64,000 nt of DNA from JAICXG01 sp036494545 (GCA_036494545.1 DASXOB010000003.1:62001-126000); one strand, 5' to 3'. Positions 8,592 through 17,550 are shown, numbered from the stretch's first letter. Numbers and translations: made by a program. The notes: generated by a model from the letters alone, not told the origin.

Positions 8592-9004
8592 AAGAATTAA
8601 GATTTAAGAAGGTGGTGACAGGAGATCCGGGGAAAGATTTGCGTAAACGAACGAAGAGTTTTGCGCTTCGTATTGTTCGGATGTTTTCGGCTCTGCCGAA
8701 AACGACTGAAGCACAGATTCTTGGCAAGCAGGTGCTCCGTTCCGGGACGTCGGTGGGAGCAAACTATCGGGAGGCTTTCCGAGCGCGCAGTAAGCCGGAG
8801 TTCATCTCGAAGTGCGGCGACTGTTTGAAGGAAGTCGAAGAAACCGCGTACTGGCTCGAGCTGCTGGTTGATGCAGAGTTTGTCATTCCGAAAAAGCTAG
8901 CTCCTCTGCAGCGGGAATGCGACGAGCTGACGGCGATCTTCGTTTCGATTATCAAGAGTTCGAGGCGCAGTACAACCACTTCTTAAATCTTAACTCTTAA
9001 TTCT
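8592..9004. mobile_element. IVS-like element: S23 gene between imperfect inverted repeats
   Basis: The segment between the CoA-transferase and transaminase genes is bracketed by an AT-rich imperfect inverted repeat of about 25-30 bp. Left arm 8592-8616 contains TTAAGATTTAAGAAGGTGGT. The right arm 8975-9004, read in reverse complement, contains TTAAGATTTAAGAAGTGGT and a further AAGAATTAAG. The only gene between the arms is the S23 four-helix-bundle ORF. In Leptospira and Coxiella, S23 ORFs sit inside 23S rRNA intervening sequences whose ends pair into a stem, and this arrangement is the same but inside an mRNA. The AT-rich arms contrast sharply with the GC-rich flanks. There is no transposase, so whether the unit moves is inference. 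Confidence 0.6.
8612..8986 (+). CDS. S23-type four-helix-bundle protein
   Basis: 124 residues, starting with GTG. It belongs to the S23 ribosomal intervening-sequence / four-helix-bundle family (TIGR02436-like), recognisable from the KDLRKRTKSFALRIVRMFSA helix, the QILGKQVLRSGTSVGANYREA core, and the KCGDCLKEVEETAYWLEL helix. The function of free-standing members is unknown; relatives occur in 23S rRNA intervening sequences and as Avd accessory proteins of diversity-generating retroelements. No reverse transcriptase lies nearby. The start codon sits at the inner edge of the left inverted repeat and the stop lies inside the right one, so gene and repeats form one unit. Confidence 0.85.
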   Translation: MVTGDPGKDLRKRTKSFALRIVRMFSALPKTTEAQILGKQVLRSGTSVGANYREAFRARSKPEFISKCGDCLKEVEETAYWLELLVDAEFVIPKKLAPLQRECDELTAIFVSIIKSSRRSTTTS

Positions 9005-9012
9005 TAAATGTA

Positions 9013-10329
9013 ATGCAAACCGACCTCTCACGCAGCGCCGCCCTCTACCAGCGGGCCCTCAAAGTCCTTCCCGGCGGCGTCAGCCGCAACGCGATCCTGC
9101 GGGCGGGTCACCCGACCTACGTCGATTGCGCCAGGGGCTGTCGCGTGACCGACCTCGAGGGCGTCACGCGGATCGACTTCTCCAACAATATGGCGTCCCT
9201 GATCCACGGCCACGCCTGCCCTGAGATCGTCGCCGCGGTGACGGAGCAGATAACCCGCGGCACCGCGTTCATGGCGGGAACCGAGCTCGAGGTGCGCTAT
9301 GCCGAGCACTTGTGCAGCCGCAACACCTCGTTCGAGAAGATGCGCTTCGTGAACTCGGGCACCGAGGCCGTCATGGTCGCGCTGAAGGCGGCCCGCGCAT
9401 TTACCGGGCGGCCGAAAATCGCCAAGGCCGAGGGCGCCTACCACGGCATTTACGACTACGCCGAGGTGAGCCAGGGCTCCACGCCGGCGAACTGGGGCGA
9501 CATTGACCATCCGCGCAGCGTTCCGCTGGTGCACGGGACACCCGAGTCCGTGCTCAAGGATGTCGTTATCTTTCCGTTCAACGACACCGAGCGCACGCTG
9601 GCGATTCTGGACGAGCACGTCAACGACCTCGCGTGCGTATTGATCGACCTGATGCCGCACCGCGTCGGCTTGTGTCCGGCGGATGTCGAGTTCGTTACCG
9701 CGTTGCGCAAATGGTCCGAGCGCCACGGGGTGCTGTTGGTGTTCGATGAAGTCATCACGTTCCGGGCCGAGCACGCCGGCTTGCAAGCGCGCTACGGCGT
9801 CACGCCCGACCTGACCGCGCTGGGCAAGATCATCGGCGGCGGATTTCCCATCGGCGCCGTCGCCGGCCGCGCCGAAGTCATGGATGTGCTCAACCCGCAG
9901 TCGCCCCGCTACGTCTTCCCGCACTCCGGCACATTCACGGCCAACCCGATCAGCATGACCGCGGGCATGGCGGCGATGCTGAAGTTCGACCAACCCGCGG
10001 TGGCGCGCCTAAACGCGCTGACCGATCGGGCCAGGAAAGGCATCGAAGACGCGATCCGCGAGAAAAGCGCGCCCGCGAGCGTCACCGGGGCGGGCTCGAT
10101 GTTCCTGGTGCACATGAAACAGACGCCGCCACGAACTTATCGCGACGCGTTCCCGACGCCCGACGAGTCGCGCCGACTCAAGGCGTTGCTTGAGCACCTC
10201 TACAACGAAGGTTGCATCATCATCAGCACGGGTACGTGCACGTTCTCCACGCCGATGACCGAAGCGGAGATCGGCACGCTGGTGGAGGCGTTCAAGTCCG
10301 GCTTTGCCAAGCTGGCTTCGATCGGCTGA
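9013..10329 (+). CDS. Class III PLP transaminase, GSA-aminomutase / beta-amino-acid type
   Basis: 438 residues. Fold-type I class III aminotransferase of the glutamate-1-semialdehyde-aminomutase-like branch. The PLP lysine is Lys272 in LGKIIGGGFPIGA, the pyridine-nitrogen Asp is Asp245 in VFDEV, and FVNSGTEAVM at 112-121 binds the phosphate. This branch includes characterised beta-amino-acid transaminases such as the beta-phenylalanine enzyme of Variovorax, of similar length. In this operon it would turn the beta-amino acid made by the aminomutase into a 3-oxoacid for the CoA-transferase. A true GSA aminomutase (HemL) is less likely from context. The ATG at 9013 lies just after the right arm of the S23 element. 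Confidence 0.85.
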   Translation: MQTDLSRSAALYQRALKVLPGGVSRNAILRAGHPTYVDCARGCRVTDLEGVTRIDFSNNMASLIHGHACPEIVAAVTEQITRGTAFMAGTELEVRYAEHLCSRNTSFEKMRFVNSGTEAVMVALKAARAFTGRPKIAKAEGAYHGIYDYAEVSQGSTPANWGDIDHPRSVPLVHGTPESVLKDVVIFPFNDTERTLAILDEHVNDLACVLIDLMPHRVGLCPADVEFVTALRKWSERHGVLLVFDEVITFRAEHAGLQARYGVTPDLTALGKIIGGGFPIGAVAGRAEVMDVLNPQSPRYVFPHSGTFTANPISMTAGMAAMLKFDQPAVARLNALTDRARKGIEDAIREKSAPASVTGAGSMFLVHMKQTPPRTYRDAFPTPDESRRLKALLEHLYNEGCIIISTGTCTFSTPMTEAEIGTLVEAFKSGFAKLASIG

Positions 10330-10407
10330 GCGAGCGGAGGGAACTTTGCTCAGGTATTCCGGCGCGTAGTAGGTGTTACGCCCAAGGAGTTTCGGAGTGC
10401 GCTGTAA
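10330..10407 (+). pseudogene. Relic of an AraC-family regulator C-terminus
   Basis: Directly after the transaminase stop and in the same frame, 25 codons read ASGGNFAQVFRRVVGVTP followed by KEFRSAL and a stop. This is the second helix-turn-helix end of AraC/XylS-type activators (usually GF-SS-FSRVFRR-G-TP-EFR). The upstream part of the gene is missing; the transaminase gene lies in its place. It is a truncated relic marking a recombination junction at the 3' edge of the operon. The following 52 bp up to the nuclease gene show no feature. Confidence 0.6.
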
Positions 10408-10459
10408 AAAGGTTCGGCTGTAGGTCGATATCTGCCGCCTCAGCTGGCCCGCGCTATCG

Positions 10460-12748
10460 ATGCACATAAATTCCCGGGACATAGAGATGAGAGAGGGAGA
10501 TTTTCCAACACCTAAAGAACTCGCAGAACGGGCCGCCGCTGAGCTGAACGATGCCACCGCTCGCGTACAGGTTGCGATCACAGGCGTTGACGCGCGAGTC
10601 GTGTTCGCAAGCTACGTGTTGTACCGGCTGTCTCTAGGCGGCAGCCGTATGCAAGAACATGGTCGGCCAATGCCAGCAGCTGCGGAGCACGCCGCGTGGC
10701 TCCTTTATCCTGAGTTCGGCAAGAGCGCCATTCGCGACGGAGCTCGCGTACAAGCGGCGATCGACGCGATCGAAGCACACGCAATGGCTTTGAGTTTCGC
10801 TGACATCGTGCCGCATCGAGAGGAGACGGAGGAGCATGACCAACTGGCTTCTCATTTGCGTCTGCACTCGGGCATTGTGCGCGGATCGTCGTATCCGCAG
10901 CAGGTCGCGCGGCGAATCGACATGCTGCTACGACCTTTCGAAGGCGAATTTGCAGCGCGAGTGGGCATCGGACCCGGCCGAGCCTTCGACATTCTGAAGG
11001 CGTTGGGCGATGTAATGGAGAAGTCGATAAACTCAGGGCGGGACGAGTTCGTCGCGGCGGGTTCGAAGCACAAGCAGCTGATTCGAAAGAAACGTCTGAC
11101 AGCCGAAGAGGAGCGCGTGCTGGGTGAACTAGCTGCGCGCTTGTCCCGAATCGTTGATCGCATGGGCGGCGACTGGGTTCCTTCTAGACGTGATCTTGAG
11201 CCGTATGTTCCTCTTATCAGCGACGGCGAATGGAGTTCTCTGCGCCACATAATCGGCCTGACACCCGAGAGTCGCTCCACGCTTTCTGCGCTCGTAGAAG
11301 TGCAAGATCGGCCACTGTTTTTCCTCGACGATGAACAGGCTTTCTTCGTCCACGGTGTTCAGGCTTTCGACGCGCTGTTCAACGTGTTCGATGATGTAGC
11401 ACGCAGTGATCCGCAATTGCGCGACAGATACGGCGAGCGGGTCGCCAGCTGGATGGAACAGGAAATCGCGACGTTCGTCGGTAGGCTGTTTCCGCCGGAA
11501 AGTGTGTTCCGTAACGCCTGCTTCGCCGATCCCGATAATGTCGGAGGTGAGACCGAAGCGGATGTCATCGTCCTCTGGGGCCCATTTCTCGTAGTCATCG
11601 AGGCGAAAGGTAAGAAGATTCGTCGGGACGCATTGCGCGGTAGTCAGCAGCAATTGAAGCGGGCACTCGGTAAAAACGTACAAGATGCTTTCTATCAAGC
11701 GAATCGCGTCATTAAGGTTCTCGAACGAGACGGAGTGATCCGATTCAAGGAACGCGTCAGCGGTCGGACAATCGAAGCCAAGCGCGAAACGCTTCGGCGT
11801 GTGATGCCGGTCTCGGTAACACTTCAACATCTCTCGGGTGTTGCGACTCAACTCGCGGTCACCCAACAGCTCGGACTGTTCAAAGACAACGCCTACCCGT
11901 GGTCCGTCTCGATCGATGATCTCGACGTCATCACGCGATTCGCAGGTTCGCCCGACGTGTTCCTTCACTACATCGAGCGGCGCACCGCGCACCAGACCCT
12001 GGACATCAGTCTGAGTGGTGACGAGTTGGATATGTTCGGACAATACCTCGACAACCGGCTGCATCCGACGATCTACGAGCAGCGTCCCGACATCGCTGAG
12101 CATTCTGGGCCACGAATGATCAGCTTCGATGGCGGCGAAGAGCGGTTCGAAGAGGTTTATATCGCGGAATGGTATGGGAGGCCACCGCGTGGCGAGCCGG
12201 TGGCGCTACAGGTTCCATCGCAAATCCAACACGTGCTGCAAGAGCTGCGTCACCGCGACGATTACGGCGCACGCTGGATTGCGTTCGCATTGCTCGGCCT
12301 GAGCTCGCCCGCTCTAGCCAAATTGAACGCTGGCATTCGAGATCTACGAAAAGCACACGTCGAAGGCCGCTATATGCCGCGAGTCACCGCGCGCGAGGGC
12401 GACGTGCTGGTAACGGTGATTATCCACGGCGGGCTAGACGAAGTCATTTTTCGCGAGAACGCGATTTTCAGAACACGGATCGAGAAGTATGTGACTCGCG
12501 CGCCATACGCCGTGACGATCGGAATCAATCAGCGCGACGTTGAAAAACCCTTCGAGTTGGCGCTGTGGATGGAAGGCCCATGGGAATATGACGAGGTCAT
12601 CGAAGAGTTAGTCGCCAAGGACCGCAGCGAGCCAAAGAAAATGCAGATGTTGAAAGGACGGAAGAAGCTTGGGAGAAACGACCCGTGTCCCTGTGGAAGC
12701 GGTAAGAAGCTCAAGAACTGCTGCATCGATCGCATCAAGTTCATATAG
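10460..12748 (+). CDS. Large NERD-like (PD-(D/E)XK) nuclease with C-terminal SEC-C zinc finger
   Basis: 762 residues. The centre carries a NERD/restriction-endonuclease-like core: Glu364/Glu366, Asp368 in ETEADVIV, then VVIEAKGKK with Glu381-x-Lys383, and a following Gln-rich helix. The C-terminus ends in a textbook SEC-C motif (GRNDPCPCGSGKK, Cys743/745/754/755), a zinc-binding module found in SecA and in many phage-defence or stress proteins. The N-terminal 350 residues are helical and unassigned. No signal peptide or membrane helix is evident. It begins an accessory block with DUF4238-like and Ntn-hydrolase genes. A defence-type role is inferred from domain type and island context only. 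An alternative start is the ATG at 10487. Confidence 0.72.
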   Translation: MHINSRDIEMREGDFPTPKELAERAAAELNDATARVQVAITGVDARVVFASYVLYRLSLGGSRMQEHGRPMPAAAEHAAWLLYPEFGKSAIRDGARVQAAIDAIEAHAMALSFADIVPHREETEEHDQLASHLRLHSGIVRGSSYPQQVARRIDMLLRPFEGEFAARVGIGPGRAFDILKALGDVMEKSINSGRDEFVAAGSKHKQLIRKKRLTAEEERVLGELAARLSRIVDRMGGDWVPSRRDLEPYVPLISDGEWSSLRHIIGLTPESRSTLSALVEVQDRPLFFLDDEQAFFVHGVQAFDALFNVFDDVARSDPQLRDRYGERVASWMEQEIATFVGRLFPPESVFRNACFADPDNVGGETEADVIVLWGPFLVVIEAKGKKIRRDALRGSQQQLKRALGKNVQDAFYQANRVIKVLERDGVIRFKERVSGRTIEAKRETLRRVMPVSVTLQHLSGVATQLAVTQQLGLFKDNAYPWSVSIDDLDVITRFAGSPDVFLHYIERRTAHQTLDISLSGDELDMFGQYLDNRLHPTIYEQRPDIAEHSGPRMISFDGGEERFEEVYIAEWYGRPPRGEPVALQVPSQIQHVLQELRHRDDYGARWIAFALLGLSSPALAKLNAGIRDLRKAHVEGRYMPRVTAREGDVLVTVIIHGGLDEVIFRENAIFRTRIEKYVTRAPYAVTIGINQRDVEKPFELALWMEGPWEYDEVIEELVAKDRSEPKKMQMLKGRKKLGRNDPCPCGSGKKLKNCCIDRIKFI

Positions 12749-12915
12749 CTGGACAGCCTCTGCATAGAGCTTGTCATCGCTTCCCTCGCGTCGGCTCTTC
12801 CGCAGAGTTTCCCAGCAAAAAATGCGAAATTGGGGTGAGACCTTCACAACGTCATATTCAGTGACCGCTGTTTCTGGAGTTTACGATGTGAAGCTCCGAC
12901 CTTTCATCGTCTCCT

Positions 12916-13623
12916 CTATTCGACGTAAAATCCGATGGTTTCCTCGACAGGCAGCATCTCGAAGTTTTGGGCGATCCCTTTGAGTTTTTCGATCGGCACG
13001 TCATTACGATGTGAGTAGACGAACTCGTCGGACACAGCCCACATCATCGCGTTAAAGTAATCCTCAGCTGATATTGGAAACGTTGGCTCAAGCATGCCGT
13101 TACCCCAGAGCAGGACGAGGATATTAGGCGACTTGGCGAAACATCTTACGAGATGCTTCTCTCCATCCGGCAAGTCCGCCCATAGTTCCACGACCGGGTA
13201 ATCGGATGTTATCAAAAACTGGTCTGCAGGGCGGGCCATTTGTCGCACACAATTGAAATAGCCTGAGAAAACACGCTCTTTCTCATACTCCTCCATGAAG
13301 CGGCTGTTCCAATCCTCTCGCGACGCGAAAATATCCCTCCGCGTTTTTGGATTTCGAAGAATGTGCAGAGCCAACCACGCCGTAATGTGGTCGTGTTGCT
13401 TTTGCGGCCACGGCCCGTCAGCACGTAAAGCGCGGCTGGCGTCGCTTTCGATTCTCCTCTGAAACTCCTCGAGCTCGAGCGCCTGGAAATCTTTTTCCGT
13501 GCTGCATTTGCTCGCTGCTTTGTGGAACGGCTTGCTGCCGTCTTTCGGACAGATCCAAACCTCTTTGAGTCGCTTGTCTTCGAACAGCTTCAGCCGCGCT
13601 CTCTGGTAGTTGTGTTGATCCAT
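12916..13623 (-). CDS. DUF4238-like protein, copy 1
   Basis: 235 residues. The conserved FLITSDYPVVEL segment, the FPISAEDYF strand and the N-terminal HNYQRARLKLFEDKRL pattern resemble DUF4238 proteins, a widespread family of unknown function often found in accessory islands. Only the general pattern is recognisable; the usual HHYVPQ motif at the N-terminus is eroded to QHNYQRA. The ATG at 13623 sits directly against the T-tract of a strong terminator-like hairpin (13624-13647), which is unusual for a start site. It diverges from a second, frameshifted DUF4238 gene that begins 143 bp away. Confidence 0.55.
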   Translation of the reverse strand: MDQHNYQRARLKLFEDKRLKEVWICPKDGSKPFHKAASKCSTEKDFQALELEEFQRRIESDASRALRADGPWPQKQHDHITAWLALHILRNPKTRRDIFASREDWNSRFMEEYEKERVFSGYFNCVRQMARPADQFLITSDYPVVELWADLPDGEKHLVRCFAKSPNILVLLWGNGMLEPTFPISAEDYFNAMMWAVSDEFVYSHRNDVPIEKLKGIAQNFEMLPVEETIGFYVE

Positions 13624-13647
13624 AAAAAAAAGACCACTTCGTGGTCT
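13624..13647 (-). terminator. Intrinsic-terminator-like hairpin abutting a start codon
   Basis: Read on the minus strand, AGACCAC-GAA-GTGGTCT forms a perfect 7-bp stem with a 3-nt loop (13631-13647) followed by a run of seven or eight T (13624-13631). This is the layout of a Rho-independent terminator, and the T-run is followed immediately by the ATG of the minus-strand DUF4238-like gene. It could be an attenuator or a roadblock to transcription from the divergent gene. Confidence 0.65.
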
Positions 13648-13765
13648 CGAGAGGAGCGTTGCCCCATGTTTCTCTTTCAGTCAACGGGAGATCTTCTCGA
13701 GTGTTATCTTTAACCTTGCCTATGGTTGTGGACGGATCGTATTCCGTGACGAAAGATTGTCGCGA

Positions 13766-14619
13766 ATGGGTCATCACTACGTTCCACAGCGATATCTCCG
13801 TCGATTCGCCGTAGCTGGTAACGCAGAGTTGATCTGGATGTATGACAAGGCGCGAAAGTCTTCGACGAAAGCCGCGATTGCAAAGGTTGCTCAACAGTCG
13901 GCGTTCTACGATTCAGATGCCGAGCGGCAGCTAAATGAAAGGGTCGAGCGCCCAGGGAATCTAGTCTTCGACAACTTGCGGCCGGCGAGCCCATCGAAGG
14001 CCAAGAACGGATGGCCGCTGCAATCTACATGGCGACGATGTATGCGCGTGTGCCTAAGCGTCGAAGTGAAATTGCCGGTATCGTGCCAGCGGCAGCTGAG
14101 AGTGTTTTGACGGAGCTTGAAAAGGCGCTTCAACATTGGGCAAAAATCACCAATGACACAGCTGCTGTAGAGCGCCGACTGGCGGAATTCCAAGAGGTAG
14201 CGAAGAGCGTCCGCAGCGACCCTCTTCGGGGGGCTGTGGCCGACCTAATTCGATCGCCTTGGCCCTCGCAGAAGGTGGTCAATGCTATTGCTGCAATGAC
14301 ATGGCGCGTCGGCAAAGCAACGGGCGCACTTTTCTACATTGCTGCAGACAATCCGGTACATTTCTTCAAAGGACTGGGGATCAGGACAGCACGGTCGGAA
14401 CTCACCTTTCCGATCAGCGCCGATTGCGCCATTTACGCCAGCTGGCGCGGCGAGCCGGGCTCGTTACGATTTTTTCAGGCGCCAGACTCGTTCGTAAAAG
14501 AATGCAATCGGCGCATCGCGCACGGCGCCGATCGATTCGTCTTCTCGCCTCGCAATGAGGGTTGGATTGAAACGATAGCGGAGAAGCCTAATCCGGCTCT
14601 TAGCGCATTCGACTGGTAA
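13766..14619 (+). pseudogene. DUF4238 family gene broken by a single-base frameshift
   Basis: The first part starts at ATG 13766 with MGHHYVPQRYLRRFA, the hallmark N-terminus of DUF4238. It reads in frame to about residue 72, where the sequence leaves the family pattern. From about position 13980 the correct continuation is in the frame one base earlier: AGEPIEGQERMAAAIYMATM, then a helical middle, YIAADNPVHF (the family's ITSDNP-like site) and FPISADCAIYASW, ending at 14619. Restoring one G in the run near 13978-13982 would make a single protein of about 284 residues. It is either a recent pseudogene or a sequencing or assembly error. It converges on the Ntn-hydrolase gene. Confidence 0.72.
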
Positions 14620-14661
14620 TATTCGCCAGATCTTTTGCTGGAGCCGCAGCGACCCTGAGTA

Positions 14662-14688
14662 GGAGCCCAGCGCGGTGCGCTGGGCTCC
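14662..14688. terminator. Perfect 12-bp hairpin between convergent genes
   Basis: GGAGCCCAGCGC, loop GGT, GCGCTGGGCTCC: a perfect 12-bp, very GC-rich stem lying between the convergent DUF4238 and Ntn-hydrolase genes. It has no T-tract on either side. A bidirectional transcription stop or RNA 3'-end stabiliser is the simplest reading; an interspersed palindromic repeat is the alternative. Confidence 0.6.
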
Positions 14689-14745
14689 ACAGCACCTCGC
14701 CCTCGGCCGACAAGCAGCCGAGTCCAGGGAGTTGCTCCTTATCGA

Positions 14746-15570
14746 TCAGTGCCTATGTGGATTTGGCTGCGGTTGCGCATCTTGTTGTCTCGCGCACGTC
14801 TGCCCGTCACAGATTTCGAACAGCTCGTTTATCCACTCAATGCGATCGAAATTCTTAAGTTCGTCGATTCGGGCACCCAAGTAATAACGTTGCCCGCCGC
14901 GAACGACGCCAAAATTGATTCCATTGGAGCTTGGTTTTCGTATGAGTCCCACTAGTTGCGGCGAACCGCCAACCGTCGGCTCTTTCGTATTAAATAGCGT
15001 GTCGCAAAAGCAGTGAAAGACATTGCGACTCGTTCCTGCGTTGGGTCCTTTTGCATATTCTTTGAATCGATCATTGAACTCTGGCGCGCCCGACCCGCGC
15101 GCAAACAGTACGCCCGATGCCTTGGGCAACGGTTCAGCTGAGCTTTCCCACTTTCCAGACACTCGTGTCCAACGCAAAAGATTGCAGGTGAAGTCGTACT
15201 TCTTGGTTGGATCGCGGGACGCGTGAAGAATCTCTAAGACATCGCTCGTGATTGTCTGCACTGCGTGCGGGTACTTTGAGAATTGGTAGATCAACTTCTG
15301 TTTGACCGCTTCGAACTTGGTCTGTGACGAACTATTCTCGTCGTATAACAGCCCGGCGTCCGCCATCTCCAGTATCTGGGATAGTACCAGCGACGGAAAT
15401 AAGACGTCGCCGCAGTACCCGAAAATATCAGGGGAACTCTTCAGGGCGAAAACTTTTCGACCGTAATCGTACGTCTTGCTCGCGTTCCATGAGATACGGC
15501 TATCAGCCGCGATGTAAATAGACGCCGGACCATGCGTATCGATTCCGACCCAAGATACGATTAACGTCAT
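14746..15570 (-). CDS. Stand-alone proteasome/HslV-like Ntn hydrolase
   Basis: 274 residues from the ATG at 15570, which follows a GAGGG ribosome-binding site. Removal of Met would expose a threonine at the N-terminus of TLIVSWVGID, the position of the catalytic Thr1 of HslV and 20S beta subunits. The following elements also fit that fold: IYIAADSR (Asp at mature position 22, like Asp17) and YGRKVFAL (Lys at 38, like Lys33), then FGYCGDVLFP resembling the GFAGD turn. The protein is longer than HslV (about 175) and has no HslU or Mpa partner nearby, so it may be a self-contained peptidase. The fold assignment rests on motif spacing only. It sits in the accessory island, transcribed after the PcaF-like thiolase and a 28-codon ORF. 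Confidence 0.62.
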   Translation of the reverse strand: MTLIVSWVGIDTHGPASIYIAADSRISWNASKTYDYGRKVFALKSSPDIFGYCGDVLFPSLVLSQILEMADAGLLYDENSSSQTKFEAVKQKLIYQFSKYPHAVQTITSDVLEILHASRDPTKKYDFTCNLLRWTRVSGKWESSAEPLPKASGVLFARGSGAPEFNDRFKEYAKGPNAGTSRNVFHCFCDTLFNTKEPTVGGSPQLVGLIRKPSSNGINFGVVRGGQRYYLGARIDELKNFDRIEWINELFEICDGQTCARQQDAQPQPNPHRH

Positions 15571-15575
15571 AGCCC

Positions 15576-15658
15576 TCAACTCGTCGAATACACGTCGGCG
15601 CCGGTGCGCCTAAACTCTGCGGCTTTGTCTTTCAACGCTTGTTCCAGCATTTCCAAAC

Positions 15659-15662
<4 letters not shown>
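15576..15662 (-). CDS. 28-residue ORF coupled to the thiolase gene
   Basis: A GTG overlaps the thiolase stop (GTGA) and opens a frame of 28 codons: a helix rich in Leu, Glu and Lys (SLEMLEQALKDKAAEFRRTG) followed by ADVYSTS and a stop. The stop lies 5 bp before the Ntn-hydrolase ATG. The overlap and amphipathic helix suggest either a genuine small protein or the remaining N-terminus of a gene lost when the island joined the catabolic cluster. I recognise no family. Confidence 0.35.
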
Positions 15663-16864
<1,202 letters not shown>

Positions 16865-16990
16865 TTAGATTTGATCGAGTTGCTGCACGAGCAATCTACT
16901 ACGGGAAGTATCTGACCAAGTCTAGGCCGAGGACCCGCTCCGATTCCAATACTGGTTGCTGAGAGGGCACTTGGGAGACTAGGATTGGGC

Positions 16991-17221
16991 ATGAGCACGG
17001 TGCAGGAAATCGAAGCGGCGATCGAGCGCCTTCCGGCCGCCGAACGCGAGGAGTTCGAGTCTCGCGTCGTGGCGCGGCGGTGCGGTTTGGATGCCGTTGG
17101 CGACGGAGAATATCGAGAGCTGCTCGCATCCCTCGATGAAGCTGAGCAGGAAATCGATGCTGGCCGCGGAGTGAGTGGAGATGATCTCCGACGGAAACTC
17201 CGCTCGTGGGCTGGAAAGTAA
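16991..17221 (+). CDS. Antitoxin of a ParE/RelE-type module
   Basis: 76 residues, acidic, beginning STVQEIEAAIERLPAAEREE, typical of small helical antitoxins of the addiction-module family that pair with ParE toxins. The stop codon overlaps the GTG of the downstream toxin by 16 bp, the usual antitoxin-first coupling. DNA-binding ability cannot be judged from this short sequence. The in-frame ATG at 16985 is a less likely start. Confidence 0.7.
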   Translation: MSTVQEIEAAIERLPAAEREEFESRVVARRCGLDAVGDGEYRELLASLDEAEQEIDAGRGVSGDDLRRKLRSWAGK

Positions 17222-17550
17222 TTTTTCCGCCGCGAAGCGAGCGCGATCTCGCGAAGATCGTCAGCTACATCGCGGAGGATGATCCGAAGGCGGCGATTCG
17301 CTTTGGCGAGACGCTGATTACGAAAGCGGAGTCGCTCGGCGATGCTCCTGAAATTGGCGCAATGCTTCCGGGCAAACCGACGATTCGATTCCTGCCCGTT
17401 GATGCATACCTAATCATCTATCGACCAGATAAAAATCGGCGAGTCGTGCATTCTGAGATTCTGGCATTCCGCGCGTCGAGTGCGCCCAAGCCGGTAAGAC
17501 CCATTGCAGCCAGCGCATGCGAAAGAGTAGCGCAAGCACGGTCGGGCTGA
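17206..17550 (+). CDS. ParE/RelE-family toxin
   Basis: 114 residues with the compact beta-sheet toxin pattern: WKVIFPPRSERDLAKIVSYI, then ARFGE-like helix (AIRFGETLITKAESLG) and the C-terminal strands FLPVDAYLIIYRP and VVHSEILAFR. ParE members target DNA gyrase and RelE members cleave mRNA; which applies is not clear. It starts with GTG inside the antitoxin gene. The last 25 residues extend beyond the usual family end. Confidence 0.78.
   Translation: MGWKVIFPPRSERDLAKIVSYIAEDDPKAAIRFGETLITKAESLGDAPEIGAMLPGKPTIRFLPVDAYLIIYRPDKNRRVVHSEILAFRASSAPKPVRPIAASACERVAQARSG

Noticed and set aside
8612..8986. S23 protein as Avd of a diversity-generating retroelement
   Set aside because: No reverse transcriptase or template/variable repeat is nearby, and the inverted repeats fit an intervening-sequence unit better.
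9028..9993. Minus-strand frame of 321 codons opposite the transaminase gene
   Set aside because: It is antisense to a well-supported class III transaminase; the composition is that of a shadow frame.
11129..12103. Minus-strand frame of 324 codons inside the nuclease gene
   Set aside because: The plus-strand gene has NERD-like and SEC-C motifs; the reverse frame has none.
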